This document shows, in pieces, positions 1 through 7,983 of a stretch of DNA of 59,237 bases. Made by a program: the position numbers and the translations under genes. This DNA comes from Oscillospiraceae bacterium (GTDB lineage Bacteria > Bacillota > Clostridia > Oscillospirales > Ruminococcaceae): positions 1 to 59,237 of the forward strand of contig JALEVO010000134.1 of assembly GCA_022788225.1 (NCBI GenBank), read 5' to 3'. A model generated the notes under the pieces. That model was not told where the DNA came from, ran no database searches, and worked only from the letters and a program-made list of their open reading frames with translations. Numbering within the stretch: the first letter of the stretch is position 1; every line of letters starts with the position of its first letter.

Positions 1-125
1 GGGCACAGCCCCTATGAGAAAAAATGAACTAAAAGTCTTTGGAAAGGGGTCTGGGGAAGAACCTTTCCTCAGAAAGGTTTGCCCCAGCAGGGTTACGAAG
101 ATACTGCCGTAAATTCTGATTTATT
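1..125 (+). repeat. Structured intergenic repeat, family R2, copy 1 (cut by window edge)
   Basis: About 115 bases from position 8 onward are nearly identical (I count three or four differences) to 33485-33600. The repeat folds into stems: the left one, CCCCTATGAG, pairs with sequence just before it in the second copy, and a longer one is built from CTGGGG, AACCTTTC, a CTCA loop, GAAAGGTT and CCCCAG. No coding potential is apparent. The left end of this copy lies outside the window. Confidence 0.75.
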
Positions 126-143
126 TTAATAACCATTATACAC

Positions 144-179
144 AATATCCCCTCCGAACTAATAAGCGGAGGGGATATT
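144..179. terminator. 13-bp perfect inverted repeat, possible terminator
   Basis: AATATCCCCTCCG and its exact complement CGGAGGGGATATT are separated by 10 bases. It lies just past the stop codon of the minus-strand epimerase gene. There is no strong T-run on either side, so factor-independent termination is plausible but not certain. Confidence 0.5.
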
Positions 180-212
180 CTTAAACTTCTTTATGAGTAC
201 CGCACCTATATA

Positions 213-1220
213 TTATAAAGCAGTGAAAAATCTCTGATTAGCCTCGAATGTTTCCTCCGGCTTGATTTCTCTGTAGCCTGTCACATCTGCCGGCAGACTG
301 AGATTCGGCGCATCTATCATGGCGGTCATCGGTTCGGGACAGAAATAGCCGTTAAATCCCTTATCGTTCCATACAATCCAGAACTTGTACTCGTCAGAAA
401 CCTCATAGCATATCTTCTTGCCGCTTTGAGTGTCCTCTGCAATAACGCCGTGGAACTTCTGACCGTTAAATTCTGTACAGTCCGTTGTATACATTTCGTT
501 ATCTACATTCTGTAAAACCGGTTTTCTGTCACCTGTGAGATACTCCTTGTCAGTATCAGAAAGGTCAAGGAGCTTTTCAGTCGGCAGACAGCGTTCGTTC
601 AGCTCACATCTTTTGATTACCGGAACTGTCAGACGGATATTTTCCTCCTTGCCACCGTCCACAAAAGGAGAATTGATTGTGGTGTGGGTTGCAAGGGAGA
701 TAGGCAGCATTTTGTCTGAAAGATTTGTTATGCGTACCTTGTGCTCCAGTCCGCACTCGGAAAGTGTAAAGGTATATTCAGCAACAAATCTTATAGGAAG
801 ATACTGGAAAAATTCGTCGTTCTCGTCATATCTGTATCTCGTTTTCACAACTGCACAGTTGTCATCGGCATGGTGTTCAACAACAGTATGTACACGCTTA
901 TGGAGGAAACCGTGAATATGGTTGTTATAAGGAGCTTTTTCGTTTACCGGCAGCTGGTAAACAGCGTCTGATGTTTTCAGAACACCGTCTGCAAAACGGT
1001 TAGGCAGGTAGAGAGTCGGCAGACCCCACACCTCTGCGGACTGCTTTATTGTTTCAGCCGGATTATCCTTTTTGAAACGGAAAAACTCAACTCCGTTTTT
1101 ATCATCATGCAGTCGGATAACGTTTGAACCGATCTCGTAAGCGACCATAGCTGTATAGCCGCCGGCAGAAAATTCCACAACTGGAGTACCGTTAAATTCA
1201 GTAAGCTTTGTATAATTCAT
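213..1220 (-). CDS. Aldose 1-epimerase (galactose mutarotase) family protein
   Basis: The 335-residue protein has the all-beta mutarotase fold signature: an N-terminal stretch resembling other family members (residues 1-60), conserved histidines in the middle (NNHIHGFLHKR, then THTTINSPF) and a late region ending in sugar-binding-type residues (FCPEPMTAMIDAPNLSL). The family interconverts alpha and beta anomers of aldoses in the cytoplasm. I choose the ATG giving MNYTKL because it has a GAAAGGA ribosome site; a longer reading would lack one. The gene stands alone, divergent from the redox pair, with its own promoter. The exact sugar is unknown, and some relatives are annotated as non-catalytic hexose epimerase-like proteins. 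Confidence 0.8.
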   Translation of the reverse strand: MNYTKLTEFNGTPVVEFSAGGYTAMVAYEIGSNVIRLHDDKNGVEFFRFKKDNPAETIKQSAEVWGLPTLYLPNRFADGVLKTSDAVYQLPVNEKAPYNNHIHGFLHKRVHTVVEHHADDNCAVVKTRYRYDENDEFFQYLPIRFVAEYTFTLSECGLEHKVRITNLSDKMLPISLATHTTINSPFVDGGKEENIRLTVPVIKRCELNERCLPTEKLLDLSDTDKEYLTGDRKPVLQNVDNEMYTTDCTEFNGQKFHGVIAEDTQSGKKICYEVSDEYKFWIVWNDKGFNGYFCPEPMTAMIDAPNLSLPADVTGYREIKPEETFEANQRFFTAL

Positions 1221-1281
1221 TAATCCTATCCTTTCAGCAATTCCGGCAAGACCGTATTGCACTGTAACTTTTTTCTATTTA

Positions 1282-1310
1282 ATTTTAACATATATTGCTG
1301 TTAATTTCAA
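1282..1310 (-). promoter_or_regulatory. Sigma-A promoter of the epimerase gene
   Basis: On the minus strand, TTGAAA (1305-1310) is followed 17 bases later by TAAAAT (1282-1287), about 60 bases upstream of the chosen start. Confidence 0.6.
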
Positions 1311-1373
1311 TAGTATTTCTGTAAAAAATGCAGTAAAACACAAATAAATATTTTTTATTGGTCGGATTTCGTA

Positions 1374-1402
1374 TTGAAAAAAAGCGGAGATTAAGATATA
1401 AT
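1374..1402 (+). promoter_or_regulatory. Sigma-A promoter of the redox/ABC operon
   Basis: TTGAAA (1374-1379), a 17-base spacer and a perfect TATAAT (1397-1402), 40 bases ahead of the first start codon. It is divergent from the epimerase promoter. Confidence 0.75.
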
Positions 1403-1441
1403 ATATATGAAGTGAAAAAATCGGTTTCAAGGAGCGGAAAC

Positions 1442-1642
1442 ATGAGCGTCAGACTGAATGAAAATGAAGAAATTGTCAAGACTGTTAAGGAAGGTCTGAA
1501 ACAGAAAAACGGATATTGTCCGTGCAGACTGGAAAAGACAGAGGAATATAAATGTATGTGCAAAGAATTCAGAGAGCAGATAGCCAACCCGGATTTTGAA
1601 GGCTACTGCCACTGTATGCTTTATTACAAGTCAAAGGATTAG
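1442..1642 (+). CDS. Ferredoxin-thioredoxin reductase catalytic-chain-like small protein
   Basis: The 66-residue protein carries three cysteine pairs, CPC (in NGYCPCRLE), CMC (in YKCMCKEF) and CHC (in GYCHCMLYY), as in ferredoxin-thioredoxin reductase catalytic subunits, which use a 4Fe-4S cluster plus an active disulfide to pass ferredoxin electrons to thioredoxin. The start with an AAGGAGCGG ribosome site is used; an upstream in-frame start lies within the promoter. A thioredoxin gene begins 16 bases after the stop, which supports a functional pair. No variable chain is visible, as is usual for anaerobe homologues. The electron donor is inferred. Confidence 0.75.
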   Translation: MSVRLNENEEIVKTVKEGLKQKNGYCPCRLEKTEEYKCMCKEFREQIANPDFEGYCHCMLYYKSKD

Positions 1643-1658
1643 GAAAGGAAGTTTTATT

Positions 1659-1967
1659 ATGTCAGTAATTACATTAACAAACAGCATTTTTGAAAAAGAG
1701 GTCATGGAATCAGAAAAGCCTGTGCTGATTGATTTTTATGCAGACTGGTGCGGTCCGTGCAAAATGGTTTCGCCGGTGGTTGAAAAAATTGCAGAGGAGA
1801 ATCCGGACATCAAAGTCTGCAAGGTAAACGTTGACAGCGAACCGGAACTTGCGCAGAAATTCGGAATTGCAAGTATTCCGACCCTTGTTGTGGTAAAGGA
1901 CGGCAGAATAACAAATCAGAAAGTCGGCGCTGTTTCCGGACAGACAATACTTGATATGCTGAAATAA
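1659..1967 (+). CDS. trxA: Thioredoxin
   Basis: The 102-residue protein has the canonical active site WCGPCK preceded by FYADWCG (residues about 27-33) and the cis-proline region ASIPTLVV. It is a cytoplasmic disulfide reductant. The start MSVITL is preceded by AGGAAAGGAAG; the longer in-frame reading begins inside the preceding gene. The neighbouring reductase-like protein suggests that it is recharged from ferredoxin rather than from NADPH. Confidence 0.93.
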   Translation: MSVITLTNSIFEKEVMESEKPVLIDFYADWCGPCKMVSPVVEKIAEENPDIKVCKVNVDSEPELAQKFGIASIPTLVVVKDGRITNQKVGAVSGQTILDMLK

Positions 1968-1990
1968 CAGCAGAACGGAGATTTATTTTT

Positions 1991-2695
1991 ATGGCACAGC
2001 TTACCTGCGAAAATCTTACTCTTGGATATGACGGAAATGTTATTGTTGAAAATCTTGATTTTTCTATTAATGAGGGGGACTATCTCTGCATTGTAGGTGA
2101 AAACGGTTCCGGAAAATCCACTTTGATGAAAACTATTTTAGGACTTCAGCCCCCAGTCAGCGGAAAGATACTTACCGGTGACGGTCTGAGCCGCAGCGAG
2201 ATAGGTTATCTCCCACAGCAGACAGACGTTCAGCGTGATTTTCCGGCATCTGTCAGAGAGATAGTACTCTCAGGCTGTCAGGCACGGTGCGGTATACGCC
2301 CGTTTTACAGCAAAGAGGAAAAGGCACTTGCTGAAAGCAACATGGAAAAAATGGGCATAACACAGTTTGCAAAGCGATGTTACCGTGAACTTTCCGGCGG
2401 TCAGCAGCAAAGAGTACTTCTGGCAAGAGCACTCTGCGCAACCCGCAAACTTCTGCTGCTTGACGAGCCGGTGTCCGGACTTGACCCGAAAGTCACAGCT
2501 GAAATGTACAGTCTTATTGAAGAACTCAACAGCAAAGAAAATATTACAATTATCATGATATCCCACGATATTGCAGCCGCAGTAAAATATGCAAGCCATA
2601 TTCTTCATATAGATAAAACTGTCTTTTTCGGCACAAAGCAGGAGTACCTGCAAAGCGACGCCGGAAAGAGATTTACAGTTCCGGAAAATGCATAA
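1991..2695 (+). CDS. Metal-type (Zn/Mn) ABC transporter ATP-binding protein
   Basis: The 234-residue ATPase has Walker A GENGSGKST, a Q-loop in GYLPQQ, the ABC signature LSGGQQQR, Walker B LLLLDEP and the switch histidine in ISHD. Overall it most resembles ZnuC/MntB-type subunits that drive zinc or manganese uptake. It follows thioredoxin by 23 bases and appears co-transcribed with it. The permease and the substrate-binding lipoprotein usually adjacent are absent: a terminator follows at once. It may energize a transporter encoded elsewhere. The metal is not determined. Confidence 0.82.
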   Translation: MAQLTCENLTLGYDGNVIVENLDFSINEGDYLCIVGENGSGKSTLMKTILGLQPPVSGKILTGDGLSRSEIGYLPQQTDVQRDFPASVREIVLSGCQARCGIRPFYSKEEKALAESNMEKMGITQFAKRCYRELSGGQQQRVLLARALCATRKLLLLDEPVSGLDPKVTAEMYSLIEELNSKENITIIMISHDIAAAVKYASHILHIDKTVFFGTKQEYLQSDAGKRFTVPENA

Positions 2696-2703
2696 TAAAA
2701 TAA

Positions 2704-2765
2704 GGGTACATCTTAATAAGATGTACCCTGTAGTCAGAGGATGCTTTAAGCGTCCTTTTTTATTT
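2704..2765 (+). terminator. Tandem hairpins with T-run ending the ABC operon
   Basis: A 12-bp inverted repeat (GGGTACATCTTA with its complement, 2704-2728) is followed by GGATGC-TTTAA-GCGTCC (2739-2755) and a T-rich tract. The second hairpin is a convincing rho-independent terminator and lies against the stop codon of the convergent receptor gene. Confidence 0.8.
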
Positions 2766-3767
2766 TTCAAGCATTTCATTAAGAATACCGGAGAAATCCT
2801 GAATGTTGCTTGTACATTCATTAATGGTTTTTTCCGTTTCCTTTATCTGGGAGTCAATCTGCTTTGTGAAATTGCTGATTGAAACCATTGCGTTTTCAAT
2901 CTTGTCAGCTGATTCCTTACTGGTATCTGCAAGATTTCTGATTTCCTGCGTGATAACACCGAAGCCTTTGCCGCTTTCCTTGGCATGGGCAGCCTCTATG
3001 TATGCGTTGAAACCAAGTATTCTTGTATTTGTCGCAATATCCTGAATAACCTTTACAGTCTCCATTGCAGATTTTACCTTTGCAACTGAATTCTGGGCAA
3101 CTTCTTCAAGTGCATCAAATTCTTTCTGCAGTTTTTCCATGTTGTCCTGATTCTGTCTGATAAGTGATTCGGCATTGTGGATTTTGGCAACCAGATTTGC
3201 GTTCTGGGTTGAAAGACCTGAACTGTTGAGTTTTTCAGCATAGTTGCTGTATGCGATTTTTGAAAGAACGTTTGCAATAGTACACAGAAATTCAGCAGCC
3301 ATTTCAATCTGATGCTGGGGAACGACTTTAACCTTTCTGAGTGCTCTGATGTATTGTTCAGGATCAACCCCTATTTCCTGAGCGTACTTTCTGAATTTGT
3401 CCTCATCAGCCGGTTCGGGAAGAACCTGTCCGCCTATAAAAGAGCCGATAAATTTTCCGTTGAGCATAATAGGTGCTGCGAAATCAACAAGTCCGGCGTG
3501 ACAGCGGTATGTAGTGGCTCTGCCTGTCCGCATTGTATTTTCGCCGCCCTGCTTGTCACATTGTTCGCATCTCTGACAGCCTGTACGGGACTTTCTTGTA
3601 AGCTCCATGCAGAAATCAGTAAAGTTGCTGCCTCTTGTCACGGCTACACCGTTTTCATCAGTTGTAAGGGCGGCCATACCTGTTGCGTTTGAAAAACCGT
3701 CCTGTATATCCTGTAAAGTTTTAACGTCAATAAGATCGGTAAGCTTTAAATCATCAAGTTCTATCAT
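2760..3767 (-). CDS. Soluble PocR-domain methyl-accepting chemotaxis-type receptor
   Basis: Residues about 5-175 form a PocR sensory domain, with the family's cysteine-rich segment (TGCQRCEQCDKQGG, then YRCHAGLVDFA) and GKFIGSFIGGQV. Residues about 200-335 are a short coiled-coil signalling domain whose tip (ILGFNAYIEAAHA, then GKGFGVITQEIRNLA) is a variant of the MCP hairpin. No membrane segment or HAMP domain is present, so it should be cytoplasmic. PocR domains are known to bind small ligands such as hydrocarbon derivatives. It is divergent from the che operon and probably signals to CheA/CheW there. The start has a GGAGGACAT ribosome site. Confidence 0.85.
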   Translation of the reverse strand: MIELDDLKLTDLIDVKTLQDIQDGFSNATGMAALTTDENGVAVTRGSNFTDFCMELTRKSRTGCQRCEQCDKQGGENTMRTGRATTYRCHAGLVDFAAPIMLNGKFIGSFIGGQVLPEPADEDKFRKYAQEIGVDPEQYIRALRKVKVVPQHQIEMAAEFLCTIANVLSKIAYSNYAEKLNSSGLSTQNANLVAKIHNAESLIRQNQDNMEKLQKEFDALEEVAQNSVAKVKSAMETVKVIQDIATNTRILGFNAYIEAAHAKESGKGFGVITQEIRNLADTSKESADKIENAMVSISNFTKQIDSQIKETEKTINECTSNIQDFSGILNEMLEK

Positions 3768-3799
3768 GATATGTCCTCCGTTATTTTGTGTATACTATT

Positions 3800-3828
3800 A
3801 TTTTATGCTATTTAAGTTAATTTGTCAA
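3800..3828 (-). promoter_or_regulatory. Sigma-A promoter of the PocR receptor gene
   Basis: On the minus strand, TTGACA (3823-3828), a 17-base spacer and TAAAAT (3800-3805). Confidence 0.7.
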
Positions 3829-3890
3829 TAGATTTCATATAATTTATCTGTTTTTACAACAATTTTTTTGAGTTAAACTGGTTAACGCAC

Positions 3891-3919
3891 TTGACAATTA
3901 TCAATATATTTTGTATAAT
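3891..3919 (+). promoter_or_regulatory. Distal consensus promoter upstream of fliG
   Basis: A perfect TTGACA (3891-3896), 17 bases, then a perfect TATAAT (3914-3919). A transcript from here would carry a leader of about 340 bases before fliG. Confidence 0.7.
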
Positions 3920-4076
3920 ATCAACAGATTGAAAAAATATAACTATATTTTTGACTGAATGTATGCTTTTGGCTTTGACTTTTGAAAATTGGCGATTTTT
4001 CATATTAAATGTACGTTTTACATAAATTATTTTGATATTTTTGTGCGTTTGATGTCAGTTTTATTGAAAAATAGTA

Positions 4077-4105
4077 TTGTCAAATCACTGAAAATATGAT
4101 ATAAT
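4077..4105 (+). promoter_or_regulatory. Proximal promoter of the fliG-che operon
   Basis: TTGTCA (4077-4082), 17 bases, TATAAT (4100-4105). Transcription would start about 150 bases upstream of the fliG start codon. No sigma-28-type promoter was seen in the region. Confidence 0.7.
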
Positions 4106-4144
4106 TAAATTTACAAAATATGAAAGTTCTATGGGCGGCACAGT

Positions 4145-4184
4145 CTGACATACGGCTGTTATCCCTGCCGTACATTTGTCAGCG
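4145..4184 (+). promoter_or_regulatory. Stem-loop in the fliG leader
   Basis: CTGACATACGGC pairs with GCCGTA and TGTCAG across a 10-base loop and a small internal bulge. The 496-base gap between the receptor gene and fliG contains the divergent promoters, this hairpin and otherwise AT-rich sequence. It does not match any riboswitch consensus I know. Confidence 0.45.
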
Positions 4185-4263
4185 GGTTTTCTGCTGTATC
4201 ATGTCAGCTGTAATCTGTATTACAAAAATTATGCGGCGCTGCCTTTTTTCGGGAGGAAAATAA

Positions 4264-5280
4264 ATGAAAGAATCATCGTCATCAGAAGAAAAAATATCTT
4301 CTGCAAGCAAAGCTGCGGCATTTATTGTTGCACTTGGAGAGGATACGGCAGCAGAGGTATATAAACATCTGAATGATGAAGAAATTGAAGAACTCTCGCT
4401 TGAAATCGCAAGTATTGATAATCTTAGTCAGGATCAGATAAAGGATATCATGGACGAGTTTTATGAGCTTTTTATTTCTCAGAAGCTTATTGCAGAGGGC
4501 GGTCAGGCATATTCTTACAATGTTCTTGTCAGTGCATTCGGAAAAGATAAAGCAAAAGCAATCATGGAGAGGATACATAATTCCAACCGTGCTTTTGAAT
4601 TTCTTAAAAATGTGGATTATAAGAGTATTCTGACAATGCTCCAGAATGAACTTCCGCAGACTATAGCCTGTGTTCTTTCACATATAAGTCCAAAAAAGTC
4701 GGCTCAGATCCTTGCGGAATTTCCTAATGATCTTCAGGTTGAAATATTCAGACGAATTGCTGATCTGGACAGCATTTCTCCTGAAGTTGTAAGAAGCGTT
4801 GAGGATATTATGGCTGAAAAATTAAGCTCGGTTGCCTCGGTTAATGTGGTTGATTTCGGCGGTGTAAATTATCTTGCTGATGTTATGAACAATCTCGATA
4901 TGAGAACGGAAAAAACCATCATGGAAGAGCTTAATGAAACAGATCCTGAACTCGTTGACGAAATTCAGAAACTTATGTTTGTATTTGATGATATTGCGAG
5001 TCTTGATAACCGTGAGATCCAGACATTCCTCAGAGAATGTGATACAAAGGATATTACAATTGCACTGAAGGCTGCAAGTCCGGACGTTGCAAAGGTTATT
5101 CTCAGCAATATGTCACAGCGTCAGCAGGAAACTATCAAAACAGATATGCAGTATCTCCACAATGTTCGTATGCGTGACGTTGAAGAGGCACAGAGAAAGA
5201 TTATCGCTGTTATAAGAAAGCTTGAGGAAACAGGTGAAATTGTTATGTCCAAGGGCGGTCTTGATGAAATAATTCCATAA
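4264..5280 (+). CDS. fliG: Flagellar motor switch protein FliG
   Basis: The 338-residue protein has the full three-part layout: an N-terminal FliF-binding-like region (SKAAAFIVALGEDTAAEVYKHL), a middle domain with ELPQTIACVLSHI (the variant of the EHPQTIA motif that contacts FliM) and a C-terminal torque domain (MFVFDDIASLDNREIQTFL, MSQRQQE, RMRDVEEAQRKII). Length is typical. FliG sits on the cytoplasmic ring and generates torque with MotA. It has a strong GGGAGGAAA ribosome site. Oddly, it is the only flagellar structural gene here and leads the chemotaxis operon. Confidence 0.9.
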   Translation: MKESSSSEEKISSASKAAAFIVALGEDTAAEVYKHLNDEEIEELSLEIASIDNLSQDQIKDIMDEFYELFISQKLIAEGGQAYSYNVLVSAFGKDKAKAIMERIHNSNRAFEFLKNVDYKSILTMLQNELPQTIACVLSHISPKKSAQILAEFPNDLQVEIFRRIADLDSISPEVVRSVEDIMAEKLSSVASVNVVDFGGVNYLADVMNNLDMRTEKTIMEELNETDPELVDEIQKLMFVFDDIASLDNREIQTFLRECDTKDITIALKAASPDVAKVILSNMSQRQQETIKTDMQYLHNVRMRDVEEAQRKIIAVIRKLEETGEIVMSKGGLDEIIP

Positions 5281-5327
5281 TAAACTTTAGAATAAAAAAT
5301 AAAAATAAAACAGGCAGGTGTAAGATT

Positions 5328-7490
5328 ATGAGCAGATTTGAATCGGGTATGGAAAGCATGGTGGATATGTTCATCTATGAGTCTACTTCATTGCTTGAAC
5401 AGCTTGATCAGATTATGATGAAAACTGAAAGCAACAATAAATTTGATGAAGAAGACATTAACGAAATATTCCGTATAATGCACACCATAAAAGGCAGTTC
5501 GGCTATGATGGGTCAGGAAAATATGTCTACCCTTGCTCACCGCATGGAAGATATGTTTTTCATAATCAGAGAGGAAAAACCGGTTATTGAATCCATTGAA
5601 ACCCTTTATGATATCGTTTTCTCTTCATCGGATCTGCTGAAAGCTGAAATTGATATGCTGCAGGATGATGATTCTGTTCCGACGGATTTCAGCGAACAGA
5701 TAAAGAAAATCGAGGATTTTGTTGTTTATCTTAAAACCGGAAAAATGCCCGGTGCTGAAAATGCTGCTGAAACGGACAATTCTGAACAGCCGGCAGAAAC
5801 TGAACAGCCAAAGAGTCAGGAGGATAATTCAGCGTCAGCTGACATGATGAAGATTCGTGTGTTCTTTGAGGATAACTGTGAAATGGAAAACCTCAGAGCA
5901 CTGCTGCTTGTAAATAAAATTTCTGAATATTGCCGTGAACTGAAATATGAGCCGGCTGCAATCGAAACTGATTCCTCAACTGCAAAGCAGATAATTGAAA
6001 ACGGATTCCTTATCATGTTCAATGCAGATGAGGAGGATCATCAGCATATCATCAGAGAAATTGAGGACGCTATCAACGTAAAATCCTATGAAATAGTTGA
6101 GGACGACGAAATACCGGCAAGTGCAGAAGAGAGTGCACCAGCAATTGAACTTGAAAAGCCGGAACCGGCACCGGAGCCGAAAAAAGATGAGCCGGCAGCC
6201 GTTAAAACTGAAAAAACGGCTGAAAAACCTCAGGCAAAAGCCCCTGCTCCTGCTCAGACAGCAGAGGAGATAAACAATAAGCTTGCACAGAAAAACAATC
6301 ATGGTTCAAAGGGCAAGCAGAGCCTTATAAGCGTTAACTTAAACAAGCTTGACCAGCTGCTGGACATGGTGGGAGAAATCGTAATCGCAGAGGCTATGGT
6401 TACTTCCAACCCTGACCTTAAAGGACTGAAGCTTGACGGTTTCCAGAAAGCGTCAAGACAGCTGCGCAAACTGACTGATGAACTTCAGGACATTGTAATG
6501 TCAATCCGAATGGTTCCTCTTTCGGGTGTATTCAACAAGATGACGAGAATTGTCCGTGATATGAAGGTAAAGCTGGGCAAGGACGTTGACCTTGTATTCG
6601 AGGGAGAGGAAACCGAGGTTGACAAGAGCATTATTGACAATCTTAATGACCCTCTTATGCACATGGTAAGAAATTCCATGGATCACGGTATTGAGTCAAC
6701 TCAGGAGGAGAGAATCGCAAGAGGAAAGCCTGCAAAGGGTACGATAACGCTTTCTGCGTATAATTCTTCCGGCGAGGTTATTATCGTTGTTTCCGACGAC
6801 GGCGGCGGAATCGACTGCCAGCGTGTTATGGAAAAGGCAAAGGCAAACGGTCTGCTGACAAAGCCGGAGGAGGAATATACCGACAAGGAAATCTTCAACA
6901 TGGTAATGCTGCCGGGATTTTCAACCAATACAGAGGTTACGGAGTATTCCGGAAGAGGCGTCGGCATGGACGTTGTAAGAAAGAGTATCGAAAAAATCGG
7001 CGGTACTGTTTCTGTTGACAGCAAGCAGGGAGAGGGTACAAACTTTATCATAAAAATTCCGCTTTCACTGGCTATTGTTGACGGTATTGAAGTATCTGTC
7101 GGCTCTTCAATCTTTACAATTCCTATTAATTCTATCAAGGAATTTATAAAGCTTAAAGAAAATCAGCTTTTTTATGATACTTCCAAAAAGGAAATCGTTA
7201 AAATCAGAAATAAATGCTATCCGCTTATCAGACTGCACGAATTCTACGGTCTTGAACCTAAATCCCATGATATCTATGACGGAGTTGTGGTTCTGGTTGA
7301 ATCAGAGGGCAAGAGTGCCTGCATTCTTGTGGACGAGCTTATCGGTGAACAGCAGGTAGTTGTAAAGCCGTTCTCACCGATGTTTAACCGCTATAATATC
7401 AAGCAGAAGGGTATGTCAGGCTGTACAATTCTCGGTGACGGCAGTATCACTATTATTCTTGATATCAGCAACATTATTCTTGACAACTGA
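5328..7490 (+). CDS. cheA: Chemotaxis histidine kinase CheA
   Basis: The 720-residue protein has all five CheA domains in order: P1 with phospho-acceptor His52 (MHTIKGSSAMMG), a CheY-binding-type P2 at about 172-255 inside an acidic/proline-rich linker, a P3 dimerization helix pair around 335-390, a P4 ATPase with the N box HMVRNSMDHGIE, G1 DDGGGID and G2 GRGVGMDVV, and a C-terminal CheW-like P5. It autophosphorylates in response to receptors and passes phosphate to CheY and CheB. cheB is in the same operon, whereas no cheY is visible in this window. Confidence 0.95.
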   Translation: MSRFESGMESMVDMFIYESTSLLEQLDQIMMKTESNNKFDEEDINEIFRIMHTIKGSSAMMGQENMSTLAHRMEDMFFIIREEKPVIESIETLYDIVFSSSDLLKAEIDMLQDDDSVPTDFSEQIKKIEDFVVYLKTGKMPGAENAAETDNSEQPAETEQPKSQEDNSASADMMKIRVFFEDNCEMENLRALLLVNKISEYCRELKYEPAAIETDSSTAKQIIENGFLIMFNADEEDHQHIIREIEDAINVKSYEIVEDDEIPASAEESAPAIELEKPEPAPEPKKDEPAAVKTEKTAEKPQAKAPAPAQTAEEINNKLAQKNNHGSKGKQSLISVNLNKLDQLLDMVGEIVIAEAMVTSNPDLKGLKLDGFQKASRQLRKLTDELQDIVMSIRMVPLSGVFNKMTRIVRDMKVKLGKDVDLVFEGEETEVDKSIIDNLNDPLMHMVRNSMDHGIESTQEERIARGKPAKGTITLSAYNSSGEVIIVVSDDGGGIDCQRVMEKAKANGLLTKPEEEYTDKEIFNMVMLPGFSTNTEVTEYSGRGVGMDVVRKSIEKIGGTVSVDSKQGEGTNFIIKIPLSLAIVDGIEVSVGSSIFTIPINSIKEFIKLKENQLFYDTSKKEIVKIRNKCYPLIRLHEFYGLEPKSHDIYDGVVVLVESEGKSACILVDELIGEQQVVVKPFSPMFNRYNIKQKGMSGCTILGDGSITIILDISNIILDN

Positions 7491-7508
7491 TGAAACGGGG
7501 TGAAAACT

Positions 7509-7976
7509 ATGGCTAATGAAGCTTTTGCACAATCGTCTAAAAACGATTTTAACACAAACGGCGGACAGATCCTGCTTTTTTACATTGATGATATCCTTTA
7601 CGGAATTGAAATACAGTATGTTACTGAAATAATCGGAATGCAGCCTATAACAGTTGTTCCGGGTGTTCCGGAATTTATAAAGGGCGTTATAAACATCAGA
7701 GGAAAGGTTGTGCCTGTAATAAGCATCAGGCATAAAATCAATCAGCCGGAAATTCCTTACGATGAAAAGACCTGTATTATCGTTGTGGAGCTGGACGAGC
7801 TGACGGTTGGTCTTATCGTTGACCGTGTCCGTGAGATAACAACAGTTCTGCCCACTGATACCTGCTCTGCGCCGGACTTCAAGAGTGTGAACCAGAATCA
7901 GTACATTCAGAGCATTATTGATTCAAACGGTGAGATCAAACAGCTGCTTGACATACATAAAATGATACTGGAGTAA
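7509..7976 (+). CDS. cheW: Chemotaxis coupling protein CheW (first copy)
   Basis: The 155-residue protein is a single CheW SH3-like domain (QILLFYIDDILYGIEIQYVTEII, then FIKGVINIRGKVVPVISIRHK, VGLIVDRVREI) that links receptors to CheA. I choose the ATG with GGGGTG upstream over a GTG three codons earlier. It lies 18 bases after cheA and 7 before cheR, so translation is likely coupled. A second, divergent CheW is encoded at the operon end. Confidence 0.92.
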   Translation: MANEAFAQSSKNDFNTNGGQILLFYIDDILYGIEIQYVTEIIGMQPITVVPGVPEFIKGVINIRGKVVPVISIRHKINQPEIPYDEKTCIIVVELDELTVGLIVDRVREITTVLPTDTCSAPDFKSVNQNQYIQSIIDSNGEIKQLLDIHKMILE

Positions 7977-7983
7977 ATCTGAC

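Noticed and set aside
2270-2821. 183-codon minus-strand reading across the ABC gene and terminator
   Set aside because: Crosses a terminator and lies opposite conserved ATPase motifs.
4106-4263. A c-di-GMP riboswitch ahead of fliG
   Set aside because: The leader hairpin does not contain the conserved GEMM core or tetraloop/receptor sequences.
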